A stretch of 38,330 bases of DNA, from the NCBI GenBank assembly GCA_947624305.1, contig CANQKC010000026.1, positions 1 to 38,330 of the forward strand, in the 5' to 3' direction. Shown in pieces: positions 31,366-38,330 of this stretch. Made by a program: the position numbers and the translations under genes. The notes beneath the pieces were generated by a model. The model was not told where the DNA came from, ran no database searches, and saw only the letters and a list, made by a program, of their open reading frames with translations. Origin of the DNA: an uncultured Monoglobus sp. GTDB lineage: Bacteria; Bacillota; Clostridia; Monoglobales; Monoglobaceae. Each line of letters starts with the position of its first letter. Position 1 is the stretch's first letter.

Positions 31366-32033
31366 TAATAAACAACGGCATTGATTTTAAAAAAATGCGG
31401 AATTACATATTCGACATGGACGGTACGCTGGTTGACTCAATGTATGTCTGGGACAACCTTTTGATCGACTTTCTGGCAAAGTACGGGCACGAGACTCCGC
31501 CCGATCTGCTCCGCGACGTGGCGTGTATGTCGCTGCTTCAGAGCTCGGCGCTCGTCAGCAAAATGTTTGATCTCGGGCTCAGCGCCGAGGAGATCTATGA
31601 CGAGTGGCGGAGCATGATCTATGACGGCTACGCACATTCGATCAAGCCCAAGCCGGGCGCGAAAGAATTTCTTGAGCGCGTAAAAAAAAGCGGCGCCTCG
31701 ATCGCGATAGCGACCGCGAACTCGCGCGAGCTGACTGAGGTATGCCTCAAAAACAACGGCATGCTCGATTATTTTGACGTACTTGTGTTCGCCGACGATG
31801 TGGGCAGCGGAAAATCAAGCCCCGACATATATCTCAAGACTCTCGCACAAATGGGCGCGAAGCCCGAAAACACCGTGCTGTTTGAGGACATATACGAGGC
31901 GCTTAAAACCGCGAAAAAAATAGGCCTCAGCGTGGTTATCGCAGAGGATGCGGCCTCCGCGTCGGACCGCGAGCGCCTCAAATCCGAGGCGGATATTTAT
32001 ATTAAGGATTTCAGAGAATTGATCAAAATTTAA
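31362..32033 (+). CDS. HAD-family phosphatase in the thi operon
   Basis: A 223-residue HAD hydrolase with a cap domain (beta-phosphoglucomutase-like). Motif I is FDMDGTLVDSM (nucleophilic Asp near residue 19), motif II is ATANSR, the Lys is in SGKSSPDIY, and motif III is VLFEDIYEALKTAK. It overlaps thiE by 4 bases, so it is made with the thiamine enzymes. Thiamine monophosphate dephosphorylation (for later pyrophosphorylation) is a plausible but unproven role; other small phosphates are equally possible. The in-frame ATG at about residue 12 is a weaker alternative start. Confidence 0.85.
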   Translation: MIINNGIDFKKMRNYIFDMDGTLVDSMYVWDNLLIDFLAKYGHETPPDLLRDVACMSLLQSSALVSKMFDLGLSAEEIYDEWRSMIYDGYAHSIKPKPGAKEFLERVKKSGASIAIATANSRELTEVCLKNNGMLDYFDVLVFADDVGSGKSSPDIYLKTLAQMGAKPENTVLFEDIYEALKTAKKIGLSVVIAEDAASASDRERLKSEADIYIKDFRELIKI

Positions 32034-32040
32034 CCTTAAA

Positions 32041-32076
32041 TTCCCTCGGCTGTAAACAGCCGAGGGAACTTTTTTA
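32041..32076 (+). terminator. Terminator of the thi operon
   Basis: Stem TTCCCTCGGCT / AGCCGAGGGAA with a tight loop, then CTTTTTTAT. It lies between the convergent thi operon and the ogt gene. Confidence 0.95.
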
Positions 32077-32583
32077 TATCAAAATCCGTTCAGTTCTGCG
32101 CTCAAGATCAAGCAAAAAACGCTTTGTGTCAAGCCCGCAGCCGTAGCCCACAAGTGAGCCGTCCGCGCCTATCACCCTGTGGCACGGAACGATTATCATT
32201 ATCGGGTTTCTGTTGTTGGCCATGCCGACGGCGCGGCAGGCTTTGGGATTTCCCGTTTTTTTCGCGATCCCGCCGTAGGTATCGGTCGCGCCGTAGGGAA
32301 TTTCGCAGAGGGCGCTCCATACCTTTTTTTGAAACGCGGTCCCCTCCGGGGCGAGCGGCAGATCGAATTCCTTAAGCTCGCCGCGGAAGTATGCGCCGAG
32401 CTGCCTTTCGGTCTCGTCAAGCAGCGGCGACGCTTTTTTCTGCGTTATCGGCTCGCTTCCCGAAAGCATGAAAAACATTCTGACGGCGCAAAGCCCCACT
32501 CCGTTTTCCGCGATATAAAGCTTTCCTATCGGCGAGTCGATAACCCGAGCCGCCGTTATTTCTCTCCTTTTATTCTTTTCCAA
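32074..32583 (-). CDS. ogt: Methylated-DNA-[protein]-cysteine S-methyltransferase
   Basis: A 169-residue DNA-repair suicide enzyme. The acceptor Cys is in IIVPCHRVIGADGSLVGYGC; GTAFQKKVWSALCEIPYG and CRAVGMANNRNP are the helix-turn-helix and Asn-hinge regions. It removes methyl groups from O6-methylguanine. The only long start is TTG at 32583, inside the end of rarA (28-base overlap), with AAGGA just upstream; no in-frame ATG gives a full-length protein. Confidence 0.92.
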   Translation of the reverse strand: MEKNKRREITAARVIDSPIGKLYIAENGVGLCAVRMFFMLSGSEPITQKKASPLLDETERQLGAYFRGELKEFDLPLAPEGTAFQKKVWSALCEIPYGATDTYGGIAKKTGNPKACRAVGMANNRNPIMIIVPCHRVIGADGSLVGYGCGLDTKRFLLDLERRTERILI

Positions 32584-33860
32584 TATTCCTTCGCCGCCTG
32601 TTCGTTTTTATTTTCTCCGTACTCGTAATAGACCCTGTCCTTTATGTTGTCGGGCAGGTACTGCTGCTCGACATAATGGTTGGGATAGCTGTGCGGATAC
32701 AGATAATTCTGGCCTTTCACCGTGTTTCCCTCGCCGTCGTAGTGCTTGTTCTGGAGCTGACGCGGGATCTCGCCTGTGTCTATCGTCTCAATGTCTTTGA
32801 TCGCCGCGTCGATCGCCATGATCGCCGAGTTGGACTTTGGCGCGGTCGCCAGCAGGATCGCCGCGTGAGCAAGCGGGATCCGCGCCTCGGGAAAGCCGAG
32901 CATCAGCGCGCTGTCAACGCAGGATTTCACGATCGAGATCGCCTGCGGATAGGCGAGGCCGATATCCTCGCACGCGATTACCATAAGGCGGCGGCAGATC
33001 GACTGAATGTCGTCGGCCTCGACCAGTCTCGCCAGATAGTGGACAGCGGCGTCCGGATCGCTGCCGCGGATAGATTTTTGCAGGGCGCTCATCACATCGT
33101 ATTGATTGTCGCCCTTTTTGTCAAACTGGAACGCTTTTTTCTGTGTGCACTGCTCGGCGAGCTCAAGCGTTATCTCGATATCGCCGCTCTCGTTCGGCTT
33201 TGAATACATGACCGCCAGCTCAAGGGCGTTCAGCCCCTTTCGCACGTCTCCGCCCGATTTTTCGGCGAGGTGCCTTAAGACCTCGCCGCCGCAGGTGATC
33301 TTTGAATTGGGGAAATCGTGCTCCCCGACCCATTTGACCGCCCGTTTAAGGGCACATTCAATATCCTCCACGGTGAGGGGCTTAAACTCAAACACCGTGC
33401 AGCGGCTCAGTATCGCGTTGTAGATATAGAAATATGGGTTTTCAGTGGTGCTGGCGATCAGCGTTATTTTCCCGTTTTCCGTGTATTCCAGCAGCGACTG
33501 CTGCTGTTTTTTGTTAAAATTCTGTATCTCATCCAGATAAAGCAAAATCCCGTTCTGCCCGAAAAGCCCGTCGCTCTCCTTGACGATGCTTTTGATGTCG
33601 GCCACGGACGCGTTTGTCGCGTTGAGGCGGTACAAAGTCTTGTTTGAGGCCTTGGCCGCGATGTTTGCGACTGTGGTCTTTCCTGTTCCCGAGAGACCGT
33701 AAAATATCATGTTGGGGATATTCCCGCTCTCGATAATATTGCGCAGAATACGGTTTTTGCCTAAAATATGCCGCTGTCCCACAACCTCGTCAAGGGTCGC
33801 GGGACGCAGTCTGTCCGCCAGCGGTGTTTTGTTGTAATTATTTTTATTCATGTTATTCAT
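32556..33860 (-). CDS. rarA: RarA/MgsA-family AAA+ ATPase
   Basis: About 434 residues. The family opening PLADRLRPATLDEVVGQRHI, Walker A in GLSGTGKTTVAN, Walker B in LLYLDEIQNF, sensor 1 ASTTENP, and the C-terminal MgsA domain (HPYPNHYVEQQYLP-like: YPHSYPNHYVEQQYLPDNIK) are clear. It acts at stalled replication forks. The start is uncertain: ATG 33860 (MNNMNKNN) and ATG 33851 are both possible and neither has a clear ribosome-binding site. A longer version beginning MADRLRPVTIF at 33893 is an artefact of tandem duplication of the gene's 5' end. Confidence 0.9.
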   Translation of the reverse strand: MNNMNKNNYNKTPLADRLRPATLDEVVGQRHILGKNRILRNIIESGNIPNMIFYGLSGTGKTTVANIAAKASNKTLYRLNATNASVADIKSIVKESDGLFGQNGILLYLDEIQNFNKKQQQSLLEYTENGKITLIASTTENPYFYIYNAILSRCTVFEFKPLTVEDIECALKRAVKWVGEHDFPNSKITCGGEVLRHLAEKSGGDVRKGLNALELAVMYSKPNESGDIEITLELAEQCTQKKAFQFDKKGDNQYDVMSALQKSIRGSDPDAAVHYLARLVEADDIQSICRRLMVIACEDIGLAYPQAISIVKSCVDSALMLGFPEARIPLAHAAILLATAPKSNSAIMAIDAAIKDIETIDTGEIPRQLQNKHYDGEGNTVKGQNYLYPHSYPNHYVEQQYLPDNIKDRVYYEYGENKNEQAAKEYWKRIKGEK

Positions 33861-34010
33861 AAAAATGGTTACGGGGCGCAGTCTGTCCGCCATACGCTGT
33901 TGTTATTGTTTTTACTGTTTTTTATCCATAAAACGCTTACGGAACGCAGTAAGCTGCCATACGCTGTCGTTAATATTATTACTGTTTTTTATCCATAAAA
34001 TGGTTACGGA
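33800..34010. repeat. Degenerate tandem repeats (67-72 bp) covering the rarA 5' end
   Basis: Three units of 72, 69 and 67 bases, each running (on the minus strand) from CCGTAA(C/G)C through an ATG and A-rich stretch to a (G)CAGACTGCG-like end. The rarA-proximal unit encodes the start and the TPLADRLRP segment. The two upstream units keep the ATG (ATGGATAAAAAACAG) but hit a stop after five codons. Confidence 0.75.
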
Positions 34011-34026
34011 ACACAGTCGATCACTG

Positions 34027-35265
34027 TTATTCGTAAAGCGGATGCTTTTTGCAGAGAGCCTGAACGCGGTCCGCGACCTCGTCCTTATTGCCCTCAAAGT
34101 CCTTAATTATCATTGAGATAAGCTCTGCGACCTCAACCATGTCCTCTTCCTTGAAGCCGCGGGTCGTTACCGCGGGGGTGCCGAGTCTGATGCCGCTCGT
34201 CACGAATGGGCTCTTGGGGTCGCCCGGAATGGTGTTCTTGTTGCAGGTTATGCCGACCTCGTCAAGCATATGCTCAACCTCTTTGCCTGTCAGACCCTGC
34301 TTTATCAGGCTGACGAGCATCAGGTGGTTGTCCGTTCCGCCGGACACGATCTCAATTCCTCTTTCCATAAGCGCCTCGGCCAGAGCCGCCGCATTTTTCT
34401 TGACCTGCGTCTGATAGGCCTTGAAATCGTCGCTCAGCGCCTCTTTGAGGCAGACCGCCTTGGCTGCGATAACATGCATCAGCGGGCCGCCTTGGTTCCC
34501 GGGGAACACGGCCTTATTGATCATCGGGCCGTACTCCTCCTTGCAGAGGATAAGTCCGCCGCGCGGGCCGCGCAGAGTCTTGTGCGTGGTGGTCGTCACA
34601 AAGTCGGCGTATGGAACCGGGCTGGGATGAAGTCCCGCCGCGACCAGACCGGCGATGTGGGCCATGTCGACCATGAGATACGCGCCGACCTCGTCGGCGA
34701 TCTCGCGGAAACGCTTAAAGTCGATCTCTCTCGCGTAGGCGCTCGCGCCCGCCAAAATCAGCTTGGGTTTATGCTCAAGAGCAAGCTCGCGAACCTTGTC
34801 ATAGTCGATCCTGTGGGTCACGGGGTCAACGCCGTAGGGCACAACGTTAAAGTATTTGCCCGAAATGTTCACGGGCGAGCCGTGGCTCAGGTGTCCGCCC
34901 TCGGAAAGGTTCATGCCGAGATATGTGTCGCCGGGCTCCATTGCCGCGAAGAAAACGGCTAAGTTCGCGCTCGCGCCCGAGTGGGGCTGAACGTTCGCGA
35001 ACTCGGCGCCGAACAGCTCTTTGGCTCGGTCGCGGGCCAGACCCTCAACGATGTCAACATACTCGCAGCCGCCGTAATAGCGCTTGCCGGGATAACCCTC
35101 GGCGTACTTGTTGGTAAGGGGCGTTCCCATGGCTTCCATAACCGCGGGGCTGACGAAGTTCTCGGACGCGATAAGCTCGATCTTGCCGCGCTGTCTGCCG
35201 ATCTCCTTCTCGATCGCCGCCTTTACCTCGGGGTCGGTCTTGCTCAGGTTTTCAAATTCAAACAT
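34027..35265 (-). CDS. glyA: Serine hydroxymethyltransferase
   Basis: A 412-residue PLP enzyme interconverting serine and glycine with tetrahydrofolate. [56 protein letters not shown] and the PLP-lysine segment [15 protein letters not shown] are all canonical. The start follows GGAGGAATGATTA. It is followed by the rarA repeat tract without an obvious terminator, so rarA and ogt may be read through. Confidence 0.98.
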   Translation of the reverse strand: MFEFENLSKTDPEVKAAIEKEIGRQRGKIELIASENFVSPAVMEAMGTPLTNKYAEGYPGKRYYGGCEYVDIVEGLARDRAKELFGAEFANVQPHSGASANLAVFFAAMEPGDTYLGMNLSEGGHLSHGSPVNISGKYFNVVPYGVDPVTHRIDYDKVRELALEHKPKLILAGASAYAREIDFKRFREIADEVGAYLMVDMAHIAGLVAAGLHPSPVPYADFVTTTTHKTLRGPRGGLILCKEEYGPMINKAVFPGNQGGPLMHVIAAKAVCLKEALSDDFKAYQTQVKKNAAALAEALMERGIEIVSGGTDNHLMLVSLIKQGLTGKEVEHMLDEVGITCNKNTIPGDPKSPFVTSGIRLGTPAVTTRGFKEEDMVEVAELISMIIKDFEGNKDEVADRVQALCKKHPLYE

Positions 35266-35302
35266 TAATCATTCCTCCGGATAAAATTTTGATAAATTTT
35301 TG

Positions 35303-35331
35303 TTGAAAATTTTATACAAATCTATTATAAT
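35303..35331 (+). promoter_or_regulatory. Sigma-A promoter of nth
   Basis: TTGAAA (35303-35308) and TATAAT (35326-35331), 17-base spacer, in the divergent glyA-nth region. Confidence 0.8.
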
Positions 35332-35367
35332 GTTAAATATAAAATTTTGCAAGAGGTATTTTAAGTT

Positions 35368-36036
35368 ATGAGAGAGAAAATTGCCGATAAAAAAGCGAGA
35401 GTTTTGGAAATTATTGATATTTTTGACGAGGTTTACGCGGACGCGGACTGCACCCTGGATTACACAAATCCGCTGCAGCTTCTGATCTCGACCCAGCTCG
35501 CCGCGCAGTGCACCGACAAGCGGGTCAACATAGTCGCCAAGGACCTTTACAAAAAATATCCCGACGTCTACGCCTTCGCGAACGCCGACGAGCTCGAGCT
35601 CCGCGAGGACATACGCTCCACCGGATTTTTCAGGAACAAGGCCAAAAACATCATAGGCTGCTGCAAAATGCTGATAAGCGACTATGGCGGCGAGGTTCCC
35701 GAGGCTATGGACGATCTGCTGCGTCTGCCGGGCGTTGGCAGAAAGACCGCGAATTTGGTGCGTGGCGACTTTTTCAAGATCCCCGGGATCGTGGTCGACA
35801 CCCACGCCAAGCGGCTGTCAAACCGAATGGGGCTGACGACAAACAGCGACCCGACCAAGATCGAGTTTGATCTGCTCAAGATCGTGCCGGAGGAACATCA
35901 GACCGCGTTCTGCCACCGTCTGGTGTATCACGGGCGCGAATACTGCCCCGCGGGCAGGCCGCGCTGCGGCGAGTGCCCGATCGCGCATCTGTGCCCGAAA
36001 ATCGGCGTGGAAAAGCGGTTAGCGAATAGGGATTAG
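35368..36036 (+). CDS. nth: Endonuclease III
   Basis: A 222-residue base-excision glycosylase/AP lyase. The helix-hairpin-helix LPGVGRKTANLV contains the catalytic Lys, the catalytic Asp is in VVDTHAKRLSNRMG, and the [4Fe-4S] cluster ligands are CPAGRPRCGECPIAHLC (CX6CX2CX5C). It removes oxidised pyrimidines. The start has AAGAGG 10 bases upstream. The last codons (LANRD-stop) lie in tagcgaatagggattag, a sequence of the genome's intergenic repeat family, so the repeat appears to have replaced the original end. Confidence 0.96.
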   Translation: MREKIADKKARVLEIIDIFDEVYADADCTLDYTNPLQLLISTQLAAQCTDKRVNIVAKDLYKKYPDVYAFANADELELREDIRSTGFFRNKAKNIIGCCKMLISDYGGEVPEAMDDLLRLPGVGRKTANLVRGDFFKIPGIVVDTHAKRLSNRMGLTTNSDPTKIEFDLLKIVPEEHQTAFCHRLVYHGREYCPAGRPRCGECPIAHLCPKIGVEKRLANRD

Positions 36037-36180
36037 GAACCCCTCTCAGCCAACGTAGTGATTAGTGGTTAGGTACCCCTCTCAGTCTTTCCGCCTTACG
36101 GCGGAAATCCAGCTCCCCCCAAGGGGAGCCGGGACGTCGAGGGCGCCGTCCCCTACGGATTTGGGCGCTTTTTGCCCCTT
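36014..36180. repeat. Palindromic intergenic repeat cluster
   Basis: Contains two units of (g/t)attagg(a/t)acccctctcag-type (the first from about 36026, the second from 36058), the palindromes tccgccttacggcgga and ctcccc..aaggggag, and a ggacg..cgtcc palindrome. caacgtagtgattag is identical to part of the element at 21895-22080. No ORF. REP-like, shared by both intergenic sites. Confidence 0.6.
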
Positions 36181-36206
36181 TGGGCGGACCTAACAAGTGA
36201 ACAGGA

Positions 36207-36240
36207 ACGGGCGTTCCCGAATGGGAACGCCCGTTTTTTT
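36207..36240 (+). terminator. Strong terminator downstream of nth
   Basis: Perfect stem ACGGGCGTTCCC / GGGAACGCCCGT with a 4-base loop and seven following T. It also insulates the convergent surface-protein gene. Confidence 0.93.
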
Positions 36241-36243
36241 GTT

Positions 36244-38330
36244 TTATCTCGAGTATATCGAGCCTTCGGAGCCGGCGCTTTGGGCCGTTGAATACTGTTT
36301 TTCAAGCTGTGCCCAGTCGCGCGGCTGTCTGATCTCTGTCCATGTCTCGTTGGTCTCGCCCGCCGCTCTCTCATAGTAGTGAGAGTTCGTCGCTTCCTGA
36401 ACCGCGGTGTAGTACCACGCGCTCGGGTCGCTGTTGTCGGTGAATGTTATCATTCCCGAAAGCAGAGCGTTCGCCGCGACATGTCTGTTCAGTATGTTGT
36501 TCACAAGCGTCATTGCCTCGGCTCTCGTGATGTACTGATCCGGTCTGAATGTTCCGTCGCCGTAACCGTTGATCCAGCCTCTCGCAGCCGCTCTCTTGAT
36601 GTAATCGGCTGCCCAGTGGCCGTCAATATCGGTGAACATATCGGCTCCGGAGCCGCCGGCCGTGTCGAACCTTGCCGCTATCGCAGCGAACTCGGCTCTC
36701 GTGATGAACGCTTCCGGCATGAATGTTCCGTCCGGATAGCCGGTCAGAATTCCCGCATTGCTCATCGTCGATACCGCGTTGTTGGACCACATATCCGCCG
36801 GAACGTCGCTGTAGGCGTTGGTCTGCGTCCAGTAGGCCGCCCTTGACTCGTCGGTCAACATTCTGAAGAATATCGTCGCTACCTCGTCGCGGGCTATGTT
36901 GTTCTCGGGACGAACGACGCCCTCGGGATAGCCCACAATGTAGGCAAAGTGATCCTCATTGTTGAGCTGCGGCGCGGCCGGCGCGGTCGTTGCCGCGGGA
37001 GCCGCCGTGGGCGCGGGAGTGGCCGTCGGTGTGATGAACCATCCGCCGCTTCCGCCGCCACCGCCGGTCGGGGCGTTCATTCTCCATAACGCGTAGAGTA
37101 TCTCGCCGCCGTCCGGGATCGCGAATGTGTCGCCCGCCGAATAATCGGGAGTCGACGCGCCGGGTTCTGTAGCCCAGCCGAGGAAGGTGTAGCCGCTTCT
37201 CAGCGGTCTGTCGCTCGTAACGGTTACGGTCTCGCCTCTTGAATACTCGTGGCTGTCAACAGGCGGTTTCTCGGTCGTATTGTAGTTAAGGTCATAGAGA
37301 ACCTGCCTGTAGTCCGGAATGTTGTCCGGATAGGTCTCGGGAGCGGGCTCCTCTGTGGGGCCGGCTGTCGCGTCGGGACCTGCGGTCTCGCCGGGCTCGG
37401 CGGGAGGCGTTACCGCCGTTCCGCCGCCGATTATGTCAACGGCCCATACCGCGTATACCGTGATGTCGCTGTCAGCGAATGTTACGCTGTCGATTATGTT
37501 CGCTGCCGCTTCCTCCTCGGCGTTGGTAATGAGTGAGCTTACCGGAGTAAGGCTCCAGCCGAGGAATGTCGCGCCGTATTTCTCAAGGCTTCCCGGGCTC
37601 TGAAGTTCTGCGGCGCTGCCGCCGAGATACTCGGCCGCGTCAGTCGGAACCGCGCCGCCCGTGGCGCCGTTGCCGTTGTAGAACAGCCTGAATATAGGCG
37701 CGGGTGCGTTTGTGGGAGCGAATGTAGGCGCTTCCGTGGGAGCTGCCGTAGGTGCTTCCGTGGGTGCCTCTGTAGGAGCTATCGTAGGTGCTTCTGTCGG
37801 TGCTTCCGTAGGAGCTATTGTAGGTGCTTCCGTGGGCGCCTCTGTGGGAGCTATCGTAGGCGCTTCTGTCGGGGCTTCCGTAGGAGCTATCGTAGGTGCT
37901 TCTGTCGGAGCTTCCGTAGGAGCTATCGTAGGTGCCTCTGTCGGGGCCTCTGTGGGAGCTATCGTAGGTGCCTCTGTCGGGGCCTCTGTAGGAGCTATCG
38001 TAGGTGCTTCCGTAGGTGCTATTGTAGGTGCTTCCGTGGGTGCCTCTGTGGGAGCTATTGTAGGTGCTTCCGTAGGTGCCTCTGTGGGAGCTATTGTAGG
38101 TGCTTCCGTAGGTGCCTCTGTGGGAGCTATTGTAGGTGCTTCCGTAGGTGCCTCTGTGGGAGCTATCGTAGGTGCCTCTGTCGGTGCCTCTGTCGGAGGT
38201 ACGGGCGACGGTGTCGGAGGTACAGGCGACGGTGTCGGAGGCTCAGGTGACGGCGTCGGAGGTACAGGCGACGGTGTCGGAGGCTCGGGCGACGGTGTCG
38301 GAGGCTCGGGCGACGGTGTCGGAGGCTCGG
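36244..38330 (-). CDS. Large S-layer-homology surface protein, C-terminal part
   Basis: An open frame runs from the right edge to a stop at 36244 (about 695 codons visible, N-terminus missing). In protein order: PPTPSP(E/V) repeats; a long (I/E)APTEAPT repeat tract (about 38187-37735); two InlB/Flg_new-type beta repeats ending YAVWA and YALWR (TFLGWSLTP, TFLGWATEP); a Gly- and Pro/Ala/Thr-rich linker; then three SLH repeats (GYPEGVVRPENNIARDEVAT, GYPDGTFMPEAFITRAEFAA, GYGDGTFRPDQYITRAEAMT); and a short Trp-rich tail (WYYTAVQEATNSHYYERA). SLH domains anchor proteins to cell-wall polymers, so this is an exported adhesin-like or structural protein. The longest piece that begins with Met (from 37080) is internal. 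Confidence 0.93.
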   Translation of the reverse strand, partial: EPPTPSPEPPTPSPEPPTPSPVPPTPSPEPPTPSPVPPTPSPVPPTEAPTEAPTIAPTEAPTEAPTIAPTEAPTEAPTIAPTEAPTEAPTIAPTEAPTEAPTIAPTEAPTIAPTEAPTEAPTIAPTEAPTEAPTIAPTEAPTEAPTIAPTEAPTEAPTIAPTEAPTEAPTIAPTEAPTEAPTIAPTEAPTEAPTAAPTEAPTFAPTNAPAPIFRLFYNGNGATGGAVPTDAAEYLGGSAAELQSPGSLEKYGATFLGWSLTPVSSLITNAEEEAAANIIDSVTFADSDITVYAVWAVDIIGGGTAVTPPAEPGETAGPDATAGPTEEPAPETYPDNIPDYRQVLYDLNYNTTEKPPVDSHEYSRGETVTVTSDRPLRSGYTFLGWATEPGASTPDYSAGDTFAIPDGGEILYALWRMNAPTGGGGGSGGWFITPTATPAPTAAPAATTAPAAPQLNNEDHFAYIVGYPEGVVRPENNIARDEVATIFFRMLTDESRAAYWTQTNAYSDVPADMWSNNAVSTMSNAGILTGYPDGTFMPEAFITRAEFAAIAARFDTAGGSGADMFTDIDGHWAADYIKRAAARGWINGYGDGTFRPDQYITRAEAMTLVNNILNRHVAANALLSGMITFTDNSDPSAWYYTAVQEATNSHYYERAAGETNETWTEIRQPRDWAQLEKQYSTAQSAGSEGSIYSR
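37735..38330 (-). repeat. Coding tandem repeats: PTEAPTIAPTEA (36 bp) and PPTPSPE (21 bp)
   Basis: Short-period repeats in frame with the SLH protein. The 36-base unit is near-identical in the 38020-38170 part and drifts elsewhere; the 21-base unit fills 38190-38330. They encode an extended Pro/Thr stalk and are typical slippage-prone sequences. Confidence 0.9.

Noticed and set aside
33860..33893. RarA starting at MADRLRPVTIF
   Set aside because: This extension repeats the PLADRLRP segment that follows and results from tandem duplication of the 5' end; it has no ribosome-binding site.
37735..38330. CRISPR-like regular repeats
   Set aside because: The repeats are contiguous without spacers, have periods of 36 and 21 bases, and stay in frame in the SLH protein; they are coding repeats.

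Overview
The window looks like a chromosomal segment of an anaerobic Clostridia-type Firmicute, most likely an uncultured member of the Oscillospirales (gut or environmental). The pointers are the rpsU-yqeG pairing, ymfF/ymfH M16 peptidase homologues next to lgt, a TPP-riboswitch thiC operon, HydG with its TM1266-type regulator, an S-layer-homology protein, strong purine-rich ribosome-binding sites and sigma-A promoters with 17-bp spacers. Coding regions are mostly GC-rich. Two AT-rich tracts stand out, about 1-2240 and 25720-27500. No rRNA, tRNA, CRISPR array, transposase or phage structural gene was seen.

Layout, left to right. (a) 1-2240, minus strand: a partial CDS, a 54-residue protein, and a signal-peptide protein split by a homopolymer frameshift. 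(b) 2242-8416, minus strand: a complete phosphate-starvation operon pstS-pstC-pstA-pstB-phoU-phoP-phoR, preceded by a PhoP-box-like promoter; its PstS appears circularly permuted. (c) 8612-13070, plus strand: a YesL-like membrane protein, rpsU, yqeG, an AP-endonuclease-2-like TIM barrel, an M24 aminopeptidase and a nitroreductase. (d) 13101-15816, minus strand: an overlapping SirTM-type sirtuin and zinc macrodomain pair (reversible ADP-ribosylation), an HD hydrolase, and a RelB-like antitoxin whose RelE/ParE toxin is a wreck. (e) 15927-19023: a RiPP-type locus made of an ACGX-repeat cysteine-rich precursor peptide, a hairpin, a radical SAM/SPASM maturase, a nitroreductase and a PNPOx-ferredoxin fusion, with a divergent HxlR-family regulator carrying the N-terminal Cys typical of redox sensors. 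This is the most interesting system in the window. (f) 19132-25707: an alpha/beta hydrolase with a Cys nucleophile, then on the minus strand ymfF-ymfH-lgt-(Spo0E-like) and, after a MITE-like repeat, the TM1266-like regulator and hydG. (g) 25720-27500: an AT-rich island of very small unknown genes and gene remnants, ending in a DUF2442 gene. (h) 27543-32033, plus strand: TPP riboswitch, thiC-thiD-thiM-thiE and a HAD phosphatase. (i) 32074-35265, minus strand: glyA, rarA (behind a tandemly duplicated 5' region) and ogt, with nth divergent. (j) 36014-38330: palindromic intergenic repeats, a terminator, and the C-terminal part of a large surface protein with Pro/Thr repeats and SLH domains, running off the right edge.

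Family names come from recognising motifs in the translated sequence; no database search was run. Coordinates include the stop codon. Many starts were moved from the longest possible ORF to the codon best supported by a ribosome-binding site.
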